A stretch of 14,973 nt of DNA from Dehalococcoidia bacterium (GCA_030690705.1 JAUYGE010000098.1:1-14973); one strand, 5' to 3'. Positions 7,699-14,872 are shown, counted from the first letter of the stretch. Translations and numbers: made by a program. Notes: generated by a model from the sequence alone, not told the origin.

Positions 7699-8376
7699 TC
7701 ACTTTAATGACTGTCTTAGCTGGTCGATCTCCCGCTGGAGATTCTTCTGCTCCACCGTGCGGGTCAGCAGGATGATGTAGAGCAGAGTGAAAGCCGCCAG
7801 GCTTACCATGAGCACCCAGACGAAGATGGGGTCGAGGGCGCCCCTGGCGACAGTTGGAGGTGGGTGGGCCAGATTCCAGAGACGGGTGGTCAGATAGATG
7901 ATGGGCACATCCACGAAACCAATGATGGCCACCACGGCGGCGTACCTGGCGCCGCGCGATTCCTCGGTGGCGTAGGAGCGCACCATGAGGTAAGCCAGGT
8001 ATATCAGCCAGAGGATGAGCGTCGAGGTCAGGCGCGGGTCCCAGGTCCACCACCAGCCCCAGAAAGACCTGGCCCAGATGGAGCCGCTGATGAGAGCCAG
8101 ACTGGTGAAGATCAGTCCCACCTCTGCCGAACTGCGCGCCAGGGTGTCCCATTTGAGATTTCTCTTCCACAGGAAGAGGACGCTGCTCAGAGAAACAATG
8201 CCGAAGGCTACCAGGGCGATCCACGCCGAGGGGACATGGACGTACAGGATCCTGATGGTGTTCCCCAGTTGCTTCTCTTCAGGTGAGAAGACCAGGGCGC
8301 CGTAGAGGGCCACTGCCATGAGCACGAAAGCTATCAGTATGGCTACCCCGGTCCACATGTTGACCTTGTCCTTCAC
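7699..8376 (-). CDS. ccmC: CcmC haem delivery protein
   Basis: The product is 225 residues. The GTG start at 8376 has AGGAGGT five bases upstream; the Met at residue 7 is a less likely start. Six hydrophobic segments are visible. The haem-handling signature is WGWWWTWDP at 106-114, flanked by the two external histidines of the family, H47 (YVHVPSAW) and H171 (HPPP). CcmC takes haem with these residues and passes it covalently to CcmE at the outer face of the membrane. Length and motifs are complete. It lies 56 bases after ccmB and 19 bases before ccmD. Confidence 0.97.
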   Translation of the reverse strand: MKDKVNMWTGVAILIAFVLMAVALYGALVFSPEEKQLGNTIRILYVHVPSAWIALVAFGIVSLSSVLFLWKRNLKWDTLARSSAEVGLIFTSLALISGSIWARSFWGWWWTWDPRLTSTLILWLIYLAYLMVRSYATEESRGARYAAVVAIIGFVDVPIIYLTTRLWNLAHPPPTVARGALDPIFVWVLMVSLAAFTLLYIILLTRTVEQKNLQREIDQLRQSLK

Positions 8377-8432
8377 GGTTACCTCCTATTCTCAGGTTGT
8401 TTAGCAAAGGGGTGAGAGGTTGTTAAACACTC

Positions 8433-9107
8433 CTACTCTTCTACGGCAAATTCAAAAAGAAAGGCGGAGAGCACCAGGAAAATGGCGTCGAAGGCCGCTA
8501 TGATGAGCAGCCAGGACCTGGCGGTGCTCAGGGGTTCTCCCAATATTATCACTTCGGTCGCTTTGACCGCCGCGATGATGACCGGCACGGCCACCGGGAT
8601 GAAGAGGATGGGCAGCATAATTTCACGGGCCTTGGTGTTGGCGGCGATGGTGGAGAAGATGGTCCCGATAGAGGCGAAGCCAATGGTGGCCAGCAGGGCC
8701 ACCAGGGCGAGGGAGGGCAGGAAGACGGGCAGGTTGAAGAGGATAAGGAAGATGGGCATCGCCGCCGCCTCCACCAGCAGCATGAAGAGGAGGCTGGCAG
8801 CCATCTTGCCCATGAAGATGACGTCCCTGTCCACCGGGCAGAGCAGCAGCCCTTGAAGACTGCCCTTGTCCGTTTCCACCGCCATCGAGCGGCTCAGCCC
8901 CAGCATGCCCGCGAAGGTGAATGCCACCCACAGGATGCCGCCTGAGAGCAGCCTGATGACCTCGCTCTCGGGCTCGAAGGCGAAGCTGAAGATCACCAGC
9001 ACCAGCACGGTGAATACGAGCACCGAGGTGACGATGTCTTTGGTGCGCAGCTCGGAGAGGATGTCCTTCCAGATGATGGCGCCGACTTTGCCCAGGTACT
9101 CGCTCAC
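8433..9107 (-). CDS. ccmB: CcmB, membrane subunit of the CcmAB ABC transporter
   Basis: The product is 224 residues with about six membrane segments. Typical CcmB segments are an N-terminal cytoplasmic IWKDILSELRTKD stretch, then LWVAFTFAGMLGLSRSMAVE near 60-79, KGSLQGLLLCPVDRD near 81-95, and a hydrophobic C-terminal half. The GTG start at 9107 overlaps the ccmA stop by four bases (GTGA), which implies translational coupling and a fixed subunit ratio. CcmB forms the membrane channel-like partner of CcmA in the complex that releases holo-CcmE. Confidence 0.95.
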   Translation of the reverse strand: MSEYLGKVGAIIWKDILSELRTKDIVTSVLVFTVLVLVIFSFAFEPESEVIRLLSGGILWVAFTFAGMLGLSRSMAVETDKGSLQGLLLCPVDRDVIFMGKMAASLLFMLLVEAAAMPIFLILFNLPVFLPSLALVALLATIGFASIGTIFSTIAANTKAREIMLPILFIPVAVPVIIAAVKATEVIILGEPLSTARSWLLIIAAFDAIFLVLSAFLFEFAVEE

Positions 9108-9829
9108 TCCCGGACTCCCGCCAGTTGGAGGTAAGTCGCGCAGAAGTGGGCGAGGTCGAGGGCTTGCGTGCTCTCCTCGTAGGCTACCTTGCCTTCCACC
9201 AGGACAACGGCCCGGTCTCCCATCGCCAGGCCGCGCTCGAGATTATGGGTGGCCATCAGCACCGTCCTCCGCTCGTCCGTTCCCGACGAATCGGGATGCA
9301 CGGTCTCCTTCAGCAGGGTCAGAGCCATCTGGTCCAGCCCGGTTTCCGGCTCATCGAGGAGCAGGATGGGGGGCTGGTGCAGGATGGCCCGGGCAATGGA
9401 AAGCCTTTGTTGCAGGCCCCGCGAGAAGGTGCGCACCCGGTCATGCAGCCGGGAGGTCAGCCCCACCTTCGCGATAACCTCCCGGATCCGTTTGTCCGGG
9501 TTGGGCACATCGAACATCCGGCCGTAGAACCTCAGGTTCTCGTACGCGGTGAGGTTATCGTAGAGAAAGGTCTGATGGGATACGAGCCCGATGCTGCGGC
9601 GCGCCTCCGCGGCGTGGCGGCCCACATCAAGGCCGTTAATGAGGACGCGGCCGGAGTCAGGCTTGCTCAAAGAGGAGAGTATCTTAATAAGGGTGGTCTT
9701 TCCCGCTCCGTTCGGACCGAAGACGGTCAGAAACTCTCCCCTCTTCACCTTGAGGTCTATGCCCTGGAGAGCGGGCTTCAGTCCGAAGGACTTGAAGACC
9801 CCCTCGGACTCAATGGCCCAGGCCGGCAC
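9104..9829 (-). CDS. ccmA: CcmA, ATPase subunit of the CcmAB ABC transporter
   Basis: The product is 241 residues starting at GTG 9829 with a GGGAG about nine bases upstream. All ABC ATPase motifs are present: Walker A GPNGAGKT (38-45), signature FSRGLQQR (135-142, in place of LSGGxQxR, as in other CcmA proteins), Walker B ILLLDEP (155-161) and H-loop His195 (MATHN). ATP hydrolysis drives release of haem-loaded CcmE from CcmCD. It begins 18 bases after the stop of the exported protein gene upstream and overlaps ccmB. An unrelated exporter ATPase could look similar, but the CcmB neighbour settles the assignment. Confidence 0.95.
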   Translation of the reverse strand: MPAWAIESEGVFKSFGLKPALQGIDLKVKRGEFLTVFGPNGAGKTTLIKILSSLSKPDSGRVLINGLDVGRHAAEARRSIGLVSHQTFLYDNLTAYENLRFYGRMFDVPNPDKRIREVIAKVGLTSRLHDRVRTFSRGLQQRLSIARAILHQPPILLLDEPETGLDQMALTLLKETVHPDSSGTDERRTVLMATHNLERGLAMGDRAVVLVEGKVAYEESTQALDLAHFCATYLQLAGVRE

Positions 9830-9847
9830 GGGGTGGTCTCCCTGACG

Positions 9848-11131
9848 TCACGGCTTGGGCTTCCCCTTCGGCATCAGACCGGCCAGCAGCCTCTTTTTCT
9901 CCTCGCGCCGCTGTCGGTAGTCCTTCTCCGGGATGGCCCCGCGCTCGAAGTCATCGTCAAGGTCTGCTATCTCGACGAGGAGGCCTTGCCTCCTGTCCTT
10001 GGGCGACCTTCGCTGCCCGGCAGCCGCGGCGACCGGAGCCAGCCTTCTCCTCCTCCACAATGGATATGCCACAGCCAGCCCGGCGGCCAGCGCCGCTACG
10101 AACAGCACCGCCGGAATCGGGTTCCCGCCCGGAGACCCTGGCATATTGGTGAATGTGCCGGTTACGGCAGCGCCCCGTTTCAGGTTCTCGGCCACGAAGT
10201 GGCTGTAGGGTAGGTTCTCGATGGTGAGCGTCTCCCCCTGCTGCAACAGGTCGCTCTGGACCGTTACGCCCTCGCCCTGCACGACTATATCATATCTTTC
10301 AATGGGCAGAGAGAAGGACTTGGCGAAGTCATACTCCGACTTGTGTTTCACCTGGTAGCTGAACATGATTTCCTTGGTGCCCGGCATGATGGGCATGGTA
10401 TCCAACAGCCCGCCATCCAACAGGACGACGCAGCAGTCCATCAGGCTGCCGCCGTACTGGAAGCCGGTGGCGCCCTTCGGCACTGAGAAACTCAATGTCT
10501 TCTTCTGGCTGCCTATCAAAGCCGGACCGGTGCCGATGAAGGTCTTGTCGGTATCGTTGTTGATGATGAACACCTCGGTAACCTGCATGGTGTTCTTCAC
10601 GTCGGGCCTGAAGATGGTATGGCTGGCCATGATTCTGACGCCCTCGTCGCTGGCAATGGCATCATAGACCTCCATCTTCAAGGGCTTGGTCTGCTCCCCC
10701 GGGCTGAAGGTAATCGGGTCGCTGTTGTACTCGGCGCCCTGGTACGTCAGGTTGGCGGCGTAGCTGTAGTCCTTACTGGTGGCCAGTCCCTTGAACTCGA
10801 ATTTCCCCGAGGCGTCCGTCTTGGCGGTGGACTGGCCGGTCTCGGTGTCCTTCAGGGAAGTCTTCAAAGTGATCGTCTGTCCTGCCACACTGCCGCCTCC
10901 CTTGGTGAGGTTGACCATCTCCCCGCTGATCATCCCCGTGGGGCCGCCATCCTGGGCCGCAGCCGGCGTGCTGAAGAGGAGAGCAAGGGAAACGACCAGG
11001 AGGAGTATGATAAGGTGGTTCAGTTTGTCATTGCGAGCGAAGCGAAGCAATCCGTGTCTTGGGGAAACGGATTGCTTCGGGGCTTCACCCCTCGCAATGA
11101 CAGCTAGAGGCGTGCGCCGCACTTGGAACAA
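9848..11131 (-). CDS. Exported membrane protein with beta domain and CcmI-like cytoplasmic tail (ccm-operon accessory)
   Basis: I do not recognise a named family for the whole protein. The longest frame is 427 residues from TTG 11131, which has AAAGGAG seven bases upstream but overlaps the previous gene by 28 bases. From TTG 11050 it would be 400 residues with a textbook signal peptide (hydrophobic LIILLLVVSLALLF, then cleavage near STPAAA/Q). In 427-residue numbering, about 66-135 is a carboxypeptidase-regulatory-like beta domain, a larger beta-rich extracytoplasmic region follows, one membrane segment lies at about 339-359, then RRRR and a charged tail. The tail (IADLDDDFERGAIPEKDYRQ) resembles the helical motif of CcmI. 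The predicted layout is a large external domain, one anchor and a short inner tail. Position between ccmH and ccmA suggests a role in cytochrome maturation, perhaps apocytochrome handling; this is inferred. The region upstream of the signal is hairpin repeat copy 3. Confidence 0.75.
   Translation of the reverse strand: MFQVRRTPLAVIARGEAPKQSVSPRHGLLRFARNDKLNHLIILLLVVSLALLFSTPAAAQDGGPTGMISGEMVNLTKGGGSVAGQTITLKTSLKDTETGQSTAKTDASGKFEFKGLATSKDYSYAANLTYQGAEYNSDPITFSPGEQTKPLKMEVYDAIASDEGVRIMASHTIFRPDVKNTMQVTEVFIINNDTDKTFIGTGPALIGSQKKTLSFSVPKGATGFQYGGSLMDCCVVLLDGGLLDTMPIMPGTKEIMFSYQVKHKSEYDFAKSFSLPIERYDIVVQGEGVTVQSDLLQQGETLTIENLPYSHFVAENLKRGAAVTGTFTNMPGSPGGNPIPAVLFVAALAAGLAVAYPLWRRRRLAPVAAAAGQRRSPKDRRQGLLVEIADLDDDFERGAIPEKDYRQRREEKKRLLAGLMPKGKPKP
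11026..11102. repeat. Hairpin repeat copy 3 (TGTCATTGCGAG type)
   Basis: TGTCATTGCGAG (11026-11037) pairs perfectly with CTCGCAATGACA (11091-11102), and CGAAGCAATCCG (11043-11054) pairs with CGGATTGCTTCG (11068-11079). A side hairpin GGGG-CTTCA-CCCC lies at 11079-11091. It aligns with copy 2 except in the loop and side hairpin. It lies between the zinc-ribbon gene stop (11104) and the signal peptide of the next gene, and is translated if that gene starts at 11131. Confidence 0.88.
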
Positions 11132-11700
11132 AATCGGTCTCCTTTCTGGTACTCCGCCTTGCAGCCCGGGCAGGCCAGTGGCTGCGGGAGAAGGTCGGCG
11201 CCGCAGCCGGGGCAGAAGCGGTCACCGGGACGGGTTACCGCCTTACAGCTCGGGCAGAGGGACGCCCCACTGGTCTCCCTCTTCATCGTCCGCAACCGCA
11301 TAATCTGGTTCTCTACTTCGTCTCCGGCGCCCGCCTGTGGCGAGGTCGTCTCGGAGGTCTCCTTCTTTACCTTCCTCAGCCGCATGATCTGCTTCTCGAT
11401 TTCATCTTCAACACCGCCGGGTGCGGTCGCCGAGTCGAGACGCTTCATCAGGGCAAAGGCCCTGTCCTGGTATTTCCCCTCCAGGTCGCGGTAGTCCCGC
11501 TCCGACAGCCCGCCTGATTGGTATTCGAGCTTCAGGTCATTGAGGGCTTCATAGGTGGTGTCACGCCGGGAGTGCAGGTCTGCGACCTCCTCGTCCCGGG
11601 CTGAGCGCACGGTAGTCACCTGGGGTTTGGGTCGAAATAGGGGATAGAGAGTCAGCGCGAAGGCCGGTACCGCCAGTAAGAGTAGAACAAAGACAGTCAT
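11104..11700 (-). CDS. CcmI-like membrane protein with two C-terminal zinc ribbons
   Basis: The product is 198 residues from ATG 11700 with GGGGGT upstream. Residues 1-22 form a single membrane anchor ending in a basic FRPKP stretch, predicting a cytoplasmic C-terminus. Residues about 45-89 (YEALNDLKLEYQSGGLSERD, then a long helix) match the CcmI N-terminal motif. A direct internal duplication follows: DEIEKQIMRLRKVKKETSE (99-117) and DEVENQIMRLRTMKRETSG (127-145), a 28-residue period. The end carries two Cys4 zinc ribbons: C149/C152 with C163/C166, and C177/C180 with C191/C194. CcmI normally acts as an apocytochrome chaperone, but the zinc ribbons are not part of classical CcmI. The position directly after ccmH matches ccmI in many operons. 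Function is inferred from this. Confidence 0.8.
   Translation of the reverse strand: MTVFVLLLLAVPAFALTLYPLFRPKPQVTTVRSARDEEVADLHSRRDTTYEALNDLKLEYQSGGLSERDYRDLEGKYQDRAFALMKRLDSATAPGGVEDEIEKQIMRLRKVKKETSETTSPQAGAGDEVENQIMRLRTMKRETSGASLCPSCKAVTRPGDRFCPGCGADLLPQPLACPGCKAEYQKGDRFCSKCGARL
11266..11406 (-). repeat. In-frame tandem duplication in the CcmI-like zinc-ribbon gene
   Basis: Two copies of a roughly 19-residue charged helical motif containing QIMRLR are encoded at 11406-11350 and 11322-11266, 84 bases apart. At the protein level 12 or more positions are identical and most of the rest conservative. Both copies are in frame and the gene is intact. Confidence 0.8.
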
Positions 11701-11716
11701 TTCCTTACCCCCAAAA

Positions 11717-11822
11717 TGTCATGCTGAGGCCATCCTTCCGTGGAAGGAGGCCGAAGCATCCACCCCAGCCCCAGACCGGGGCGGATTCTTCGCCTGACGC
11801 TACGCTCAGGCTCAGAATGACA
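11717..11822. repeat. Hairpin repeat copy 4 (TGTCATGCTGAG type)
   Basis: TGTCATGCTGAG (11717-11728) pairs with CTCAGAATGACA (11811-11822) with one mismatch. Inner arms include CGAAGCATCC against GGATTCTTCG. Each arm also carries its own small hairpin: CCTTCC-GT-GGAAGG on the left and CCTGA...TCAGG on the right. It fills the gap between the ccmH stop and the zinc-ribbon gene start and is related to copy 1 in its ends. Confidence 0.8.
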
Positions 11823-11838
11823 GGCAGTCATTTCCTTC

Positions 11839-12327
11839 TCACCTTTGTTCGAATTTCTCCAGGTCTCTGGCCAGCCGCTGGGAGTATCCCTCCCGCTCCC
11901 TCGCCATCTCAGGAGCCGTCGACGCCTCAGCCGTCTGCCCTCTTCGCACCCAGCTATGGATGAGGTAGTAGAGGATGCCTCCTCCGCCAGCCAGGACGGC
12001 GAATGGCAGGACCCATGCAGTGAGGTTGAACCCGCTCTTGCTGGGCGACGCCAGCACCTGAGGGCCGTACCGGTCGACGAAGAACCCAATAATGTCCCCT
12101 TCCGACTTGCCGGCGGAAATCTGATTCGCGATGATGGTGTTCATCTCCTCCCGGGGGCCGCACTCCCCATGGTTGCAGTTGGTCAGAATCAGGGTGCAAC
12201 CGCACTGGCAGATAACCTTCTTGCCTACGGAGCTGACCGTAGGTGTGTCGGCCATCGCGGCCGTCGCCGTGATGAAGGTTACGGCCAAGCCGGCGAGAAG
12301 GCCCAGCGCATATGTCTTCAGCTTCAT
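11839..12327 (-). CDS. ccmH: CcmH, cytochrome c maturation thiol protein (Cys-rich variant)
   Basis: The product is 162 residues. ATG 12327 overlaps the ccmF stop by four bases (ATGA), with GGAGGAG upstream. A signal peptide (about 1-26, ending ATAAMA/D) precedes the redox domain. The active site is C40-Q-C42-G-C44, followed by TLILTNC51 and C56, instead of the classical LRCxxCQ. This CxCGC...C form is seen in CcmH proteins of Chloroflexota and some deltaproteobacteria (recalled, not searched). The helical domain follows (IIANQISAGKSEGDIIGFFVDRYGPQVL), then one membrane segment (about 103-124) and a charged cytoplasmic tail. CcmH reduces the CXXCH thiols of apocytochromes, or receives electrons for this, before ligation by CcmF. 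No CcmG partner is in the window. Confidence 0.92.
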   Translation of the reverse strand: MKLKTYALGLLAGLAVTFITATAAMADTPTVSSVGKKVICQCGCTLILTNCNHGECGPREEMNTIIANQISAGKSEGDIIGFFVDRYGPQVLASPSKSGFNLTAWVLPFAVLAGGGGILYYLIHSWVRRGQTAEASTAPEMAREREGYSQRLARDLEKFEQR

Positions 12328-14288
12328 GTTTTCTCCTCCCCTGGTAACGTGGCTGTCCGCCGCCGCTCCGGCAGCACCGCTATCACCGTCCCCAGTATCA
12401 TGATGATTCCCCCGATCCACAGCCAGTTCACTAAGGGATTGACCAGGACCTTGAAGGTAGCCGTGTCCCCATCCCAGCCGGCGAGTATGATATACAGGTC
12501 TTCCTTGAGGTTGCTCCTTATGGCCACGTCGGTCACCGGGTTCTCATGGGTTCGGTGAACGAACTTCTGAGGGGTCAGCACCCCAAGCAACTCGCCCCCG
12601 TTGAAAATGGACATGGGCGCCGACGTTACCTGCCGGCTCGCGGTTTCGAAGGATTGAATCCCCTCGTACCTGAGGGTGTACTGGTTGATGGTCATTTCCT
12701 GCCCCGGGTCGAGGGTGGCCTCCTTCTCGGTGTTGAAGAAGGAGGACCCGATGACGCCGATGGCCAGGATGGCCAGGCCGAGGTGGATGATATAGGCCCC
12801 GTAGCGGGGCTTGTTGGCTCCCATGAGGCCTGAGAAGGCCTGCCAGTAGTTCACCTTCTTGGCGCGGTGGCGGGCCCTTATCTCCCGGAACCACTCGGAG
12901 GGAATGCTGAGCAGCACCAGACCGGCGAGGGAGAAGAGCAGCACCGCGAACCAGTTGCCGGTTCTCAGAATCAACAGGATGACGAGCAGCGCCAGTGCGG
13001 CAGCGGAGGGGAAGAGAAGCTTACGGAGCAGATTCCTGCCTGTGGTCTGCCGCCAGCCGATGAGGGCGCACCCTCCCATGATGGCAATGAGCCCAACGAA
13101 GATGGGCCCCACCACATTATTGAAGAATGGCGCTGATACCGAGACCTTGACCCCTCGCACCGCCTCGGAGACTATGGGAAAGACGGTGCCCCAGAAAATG
13201 GCGAAGGTAGCGGCCACCAGGAAGAGGTTGTTGAGGAGGAACATGGCCTCCCGGGAGAGAAAGGAGTCCAGTTCATCCTCGCTCTGCAAGTCGGAGAGGC
13301 GGTCGAATAGAAGGCCGAAGGCACCCAGCAGCGTCAGGCCGATAAACCCGAGGAAAAATGGCCCGAGGTTGGACTGGCCGAAGGTGTGCACCGAGGAGAG
13401 GACGCCGCTCCGGGTGAGGAAGGTGCCGAAGATGGACAGGGTGAAGGTGAGGATGATAAGCACCATATTCCATATCTTGAGCATGCCTCTGCTCTTCTGG
13501 ACCAGCACCGAGTGGAGGAAAGCAGTGCCGGTGAGCCAGGGCATCAGGCTGGCGTTTTCCACCGGGTCCCAGGCCATGTAGCCGCCCCAGCCCAGCTCGA
13601 CGTAGGCCCACTGCATGCCGGCAATGTTCCCAAAGGTCAGCGAGAGCCAGGCGATCAGGGTCCATATCCTGACGCTCCGTAGCCACTCGTCGCCCAGCTT
13701 TCGGGTTATCAGGGCGGCCATGGCGAAGGCGAAGGGGATGGTAAAGCCCAGATACCCAATTAGCAAGGGTCCGGGATGCGTTATCATGCCCGGGTTTTCC
13801 AGGAGCGGGTTCAGCCCCTGTCCCTCGGTGGGGGTGAAGGGCAGGGTCTCGAAGGGGTTGCTGATGAAGACCATGAGGAGGAGGAAGAAGCCCTGGGTGA
13901 AGGCGAGGATCGCGGTGACATAGGGCATGAGCTCGCGGTGTTTCTCGCGGTTCTGGCGCAGGACTATGACGGAGAAGATGGACAGCAGCCATGTCCAGAA
14001 GAGGAGGGAGCCCTCGTTGCCCGCATAGAAGGCCGCCAGGGTGTAGGCGAGGCTCATGTCGCGGCTGCTGTAGTTAGCGACATAGCTTATGCGGAAGTCA
14101 TGGGTCAGGAAAGCGGTGATGAGAGCGAGCGAGGCCACCGTGACCAGCCCCGCCATGGCCCACATGCCGTTCCGGGAACTGGACCCAAGCTCGGGGTACC
14201 CCCGACGTGCGGCGACTATGGAGGCGATGACCACATAGATGGAAATCGCCAGGGCGATGGAGATGGCGGCGAAACCTAAGCTTGACAA
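12324..14288 (-). CDS. ccmF: CcmF, cytochrome c haem lyase subunit
   Basis: The product is 654 residues, normal for the family. The TTG start at 14288 is supported by AAGGAG six bases upstream, and no in-frame ATG or GTG gives a better start. It is highly hydrophobic with about 14-15 membrane segments. The haem-binding signature WGGYMAWDPVENASLMPW is at 234-251. The four conserved histidines are visible: H171 (HPGPLL), H259 (AFLHS), H301 (SSVHTF) and H502 (IIHLG). The periplasmic C-terminal domain (FFNTEKEATLDPG, then the EGIQSF region) precedes a last membrane segment. CcmF takes haem from CcmE, reduces it and attaches it to CXXCH cysteines of clients such as the nine-haem cytochrome downstream. 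Confidence 0.98.
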   Translation of the reverse strand: MSSLGFAAISIALAISIYVVIASIVAARRGYPELGSSSRNGMWAMAGLVTVASLALITAFLTHDFRISYVANYSSRDMSLAYTLAAFYAGNEGSLLFWTWLLSIFSVIVLRQNREKHRELMPYVTAILAFTQGFFLLLMVFISNPFETLPFTPTEGQGLNPLLENPGMITHPGPLLIGYLGFTIPFAFAMAALITRKLGDEWLRSVRIWTLIAWLSLTFGNIAGMQWAYVELGWGGYMAWDPVENASLMPWLTGTAFLHSVLVQKSRGMLKIWNMVLIILTFTLSIFGTFLTRSGVLSSVHTFGQSNLGPFFLGFIGLTLLGAFGLLFDRLSDLQSEDELDSFLSREAMFLLNNLFLVAATFAIFWGTVFPIVSEAVRGVKVSVSAPFFNNVVGPIFVGLIAIMGGCALIGWRQTTGRNLLRKLLFPSAAALALLVILLILRTGNWFAVLLFSLAGLVLLSIPSEWFREIRARHRAKKVNYWQAFSGLMGANKPRYGAYIIHLGLAILAIGVIGSSFFNTEKEATLDPGQEMTINQYTLRYEGIQSFETASRQVTSAPMSIFNGGELLGVLTPQKFVHRTHENPVTDVAIRSNLKEDLYIILAGWDGDTATFKVLVNPLVNWLWIGGIIMILGTVIAVLPERRRTATLPGEEKT

Positions 14289-14306
14289 CGTGCGCTCCTT
14301 CGAGCT

Positions 14307-14762
14307 TCAGACTTTGCGCTCATATCTTGATGGGCATCCTACCATCAGCTTGGTAGCCTGAAAGGTCCCATCCGGGTTGTACTTGCCCTCGATTATCACC
14401 TTCGCTCCGTCCTCGAAGGTATCGGGGACCACCCCCTTGTAGACTACCGGCATGGCCGTCTCGATGCTGGGGGCCGCCCCTTCATCAACGGGATCGGTCA
14501 CATTGAACTTAAGAATAAAGGTCTTTCCGCTCCGCTCGATGGTTCCCGGCACCACCGTGCCGTTGACCCTTACCTGTCGCGCCAGAGCCTTGTCACCCAG
14601 GTTCTTGAGTTCGCTGGGGGATACAGAGTAGGTACTGTTCGCGAAAGTCTGGTATCCCAGGTACACCAACGCCAGCCCGAGCATGACGGCAGCCACGATA
14701 AACCGCTTGCGGTGGCGAGGCTTTCCGGTGGTGGGGAGAGCGCTGTCCTTCATATCAGCCAT
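14307..14762 (-). CDS. ccmE: CcmE haem chaperone, cysteine (CxxxY) type
   Basis: The product is 151 residues from ATG 14762 (GAGGG about eight bases upstream); ATG at 14753 is an alternative. A basic N-terminus (KPRHRKR) and one membrane anchor (21-37) precede an OB-fold beta-barrel domain (TYSVSPSEL... VRVNGTVVPGTIER... LKFNVTD... VVYKGVVPDTFEDG... VIIEGKY). The haem-attachment site at the end is C143-PSR-Y147, where the classical protein has HxxxY. This cysteine form is known from Desulfovibrio and archaea. CcmE binds haem covalently from CcmC and hands it to CcmF. It is the first gene of the operon, 18 bases before the ccmF start. Confidence 0.96.
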   Translation of the reverse strand: MADMKDSALPTTGKPRHRKRFIVAAVMLGLALVYLGYQTFANSTYSVSPSELKNLGDKALARQVRVNGTVVPGTIERSGKTFILKFNVTDPVDEGAAPSIETAMPVVYKGVVPDTFEDGAKVIIEGKYNPDGTFQATKLMVGCPSRYERKV

Positions 14763-14872
14763 ATTCTAGCCCTCATCTGCGATTGGGGTAAGGTCAAAGC
14801 GTACTGCTGGAGGGGGGAAAACGCCCTGTTTTCTGTGGAAATGTTACCCATGCTGCTTAGAATCCAATGGTC

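Noticed and set aside
8399..8428. Imperfect inverted repeat GTTTAGC...GTTAAAC between ccmC and ccmB
   Set aside because: It is only 6 of 7 pairs and AT-rich, with no U-tract or conserved spacing; too weak to call an operator or terminator.
9125..10213. Plus-strand open frame (362 residues) spanning ccmA and the accessory gene
   Set aside because: It runs across two well-supported minus-strand genes and their junction and contains no domain signature.
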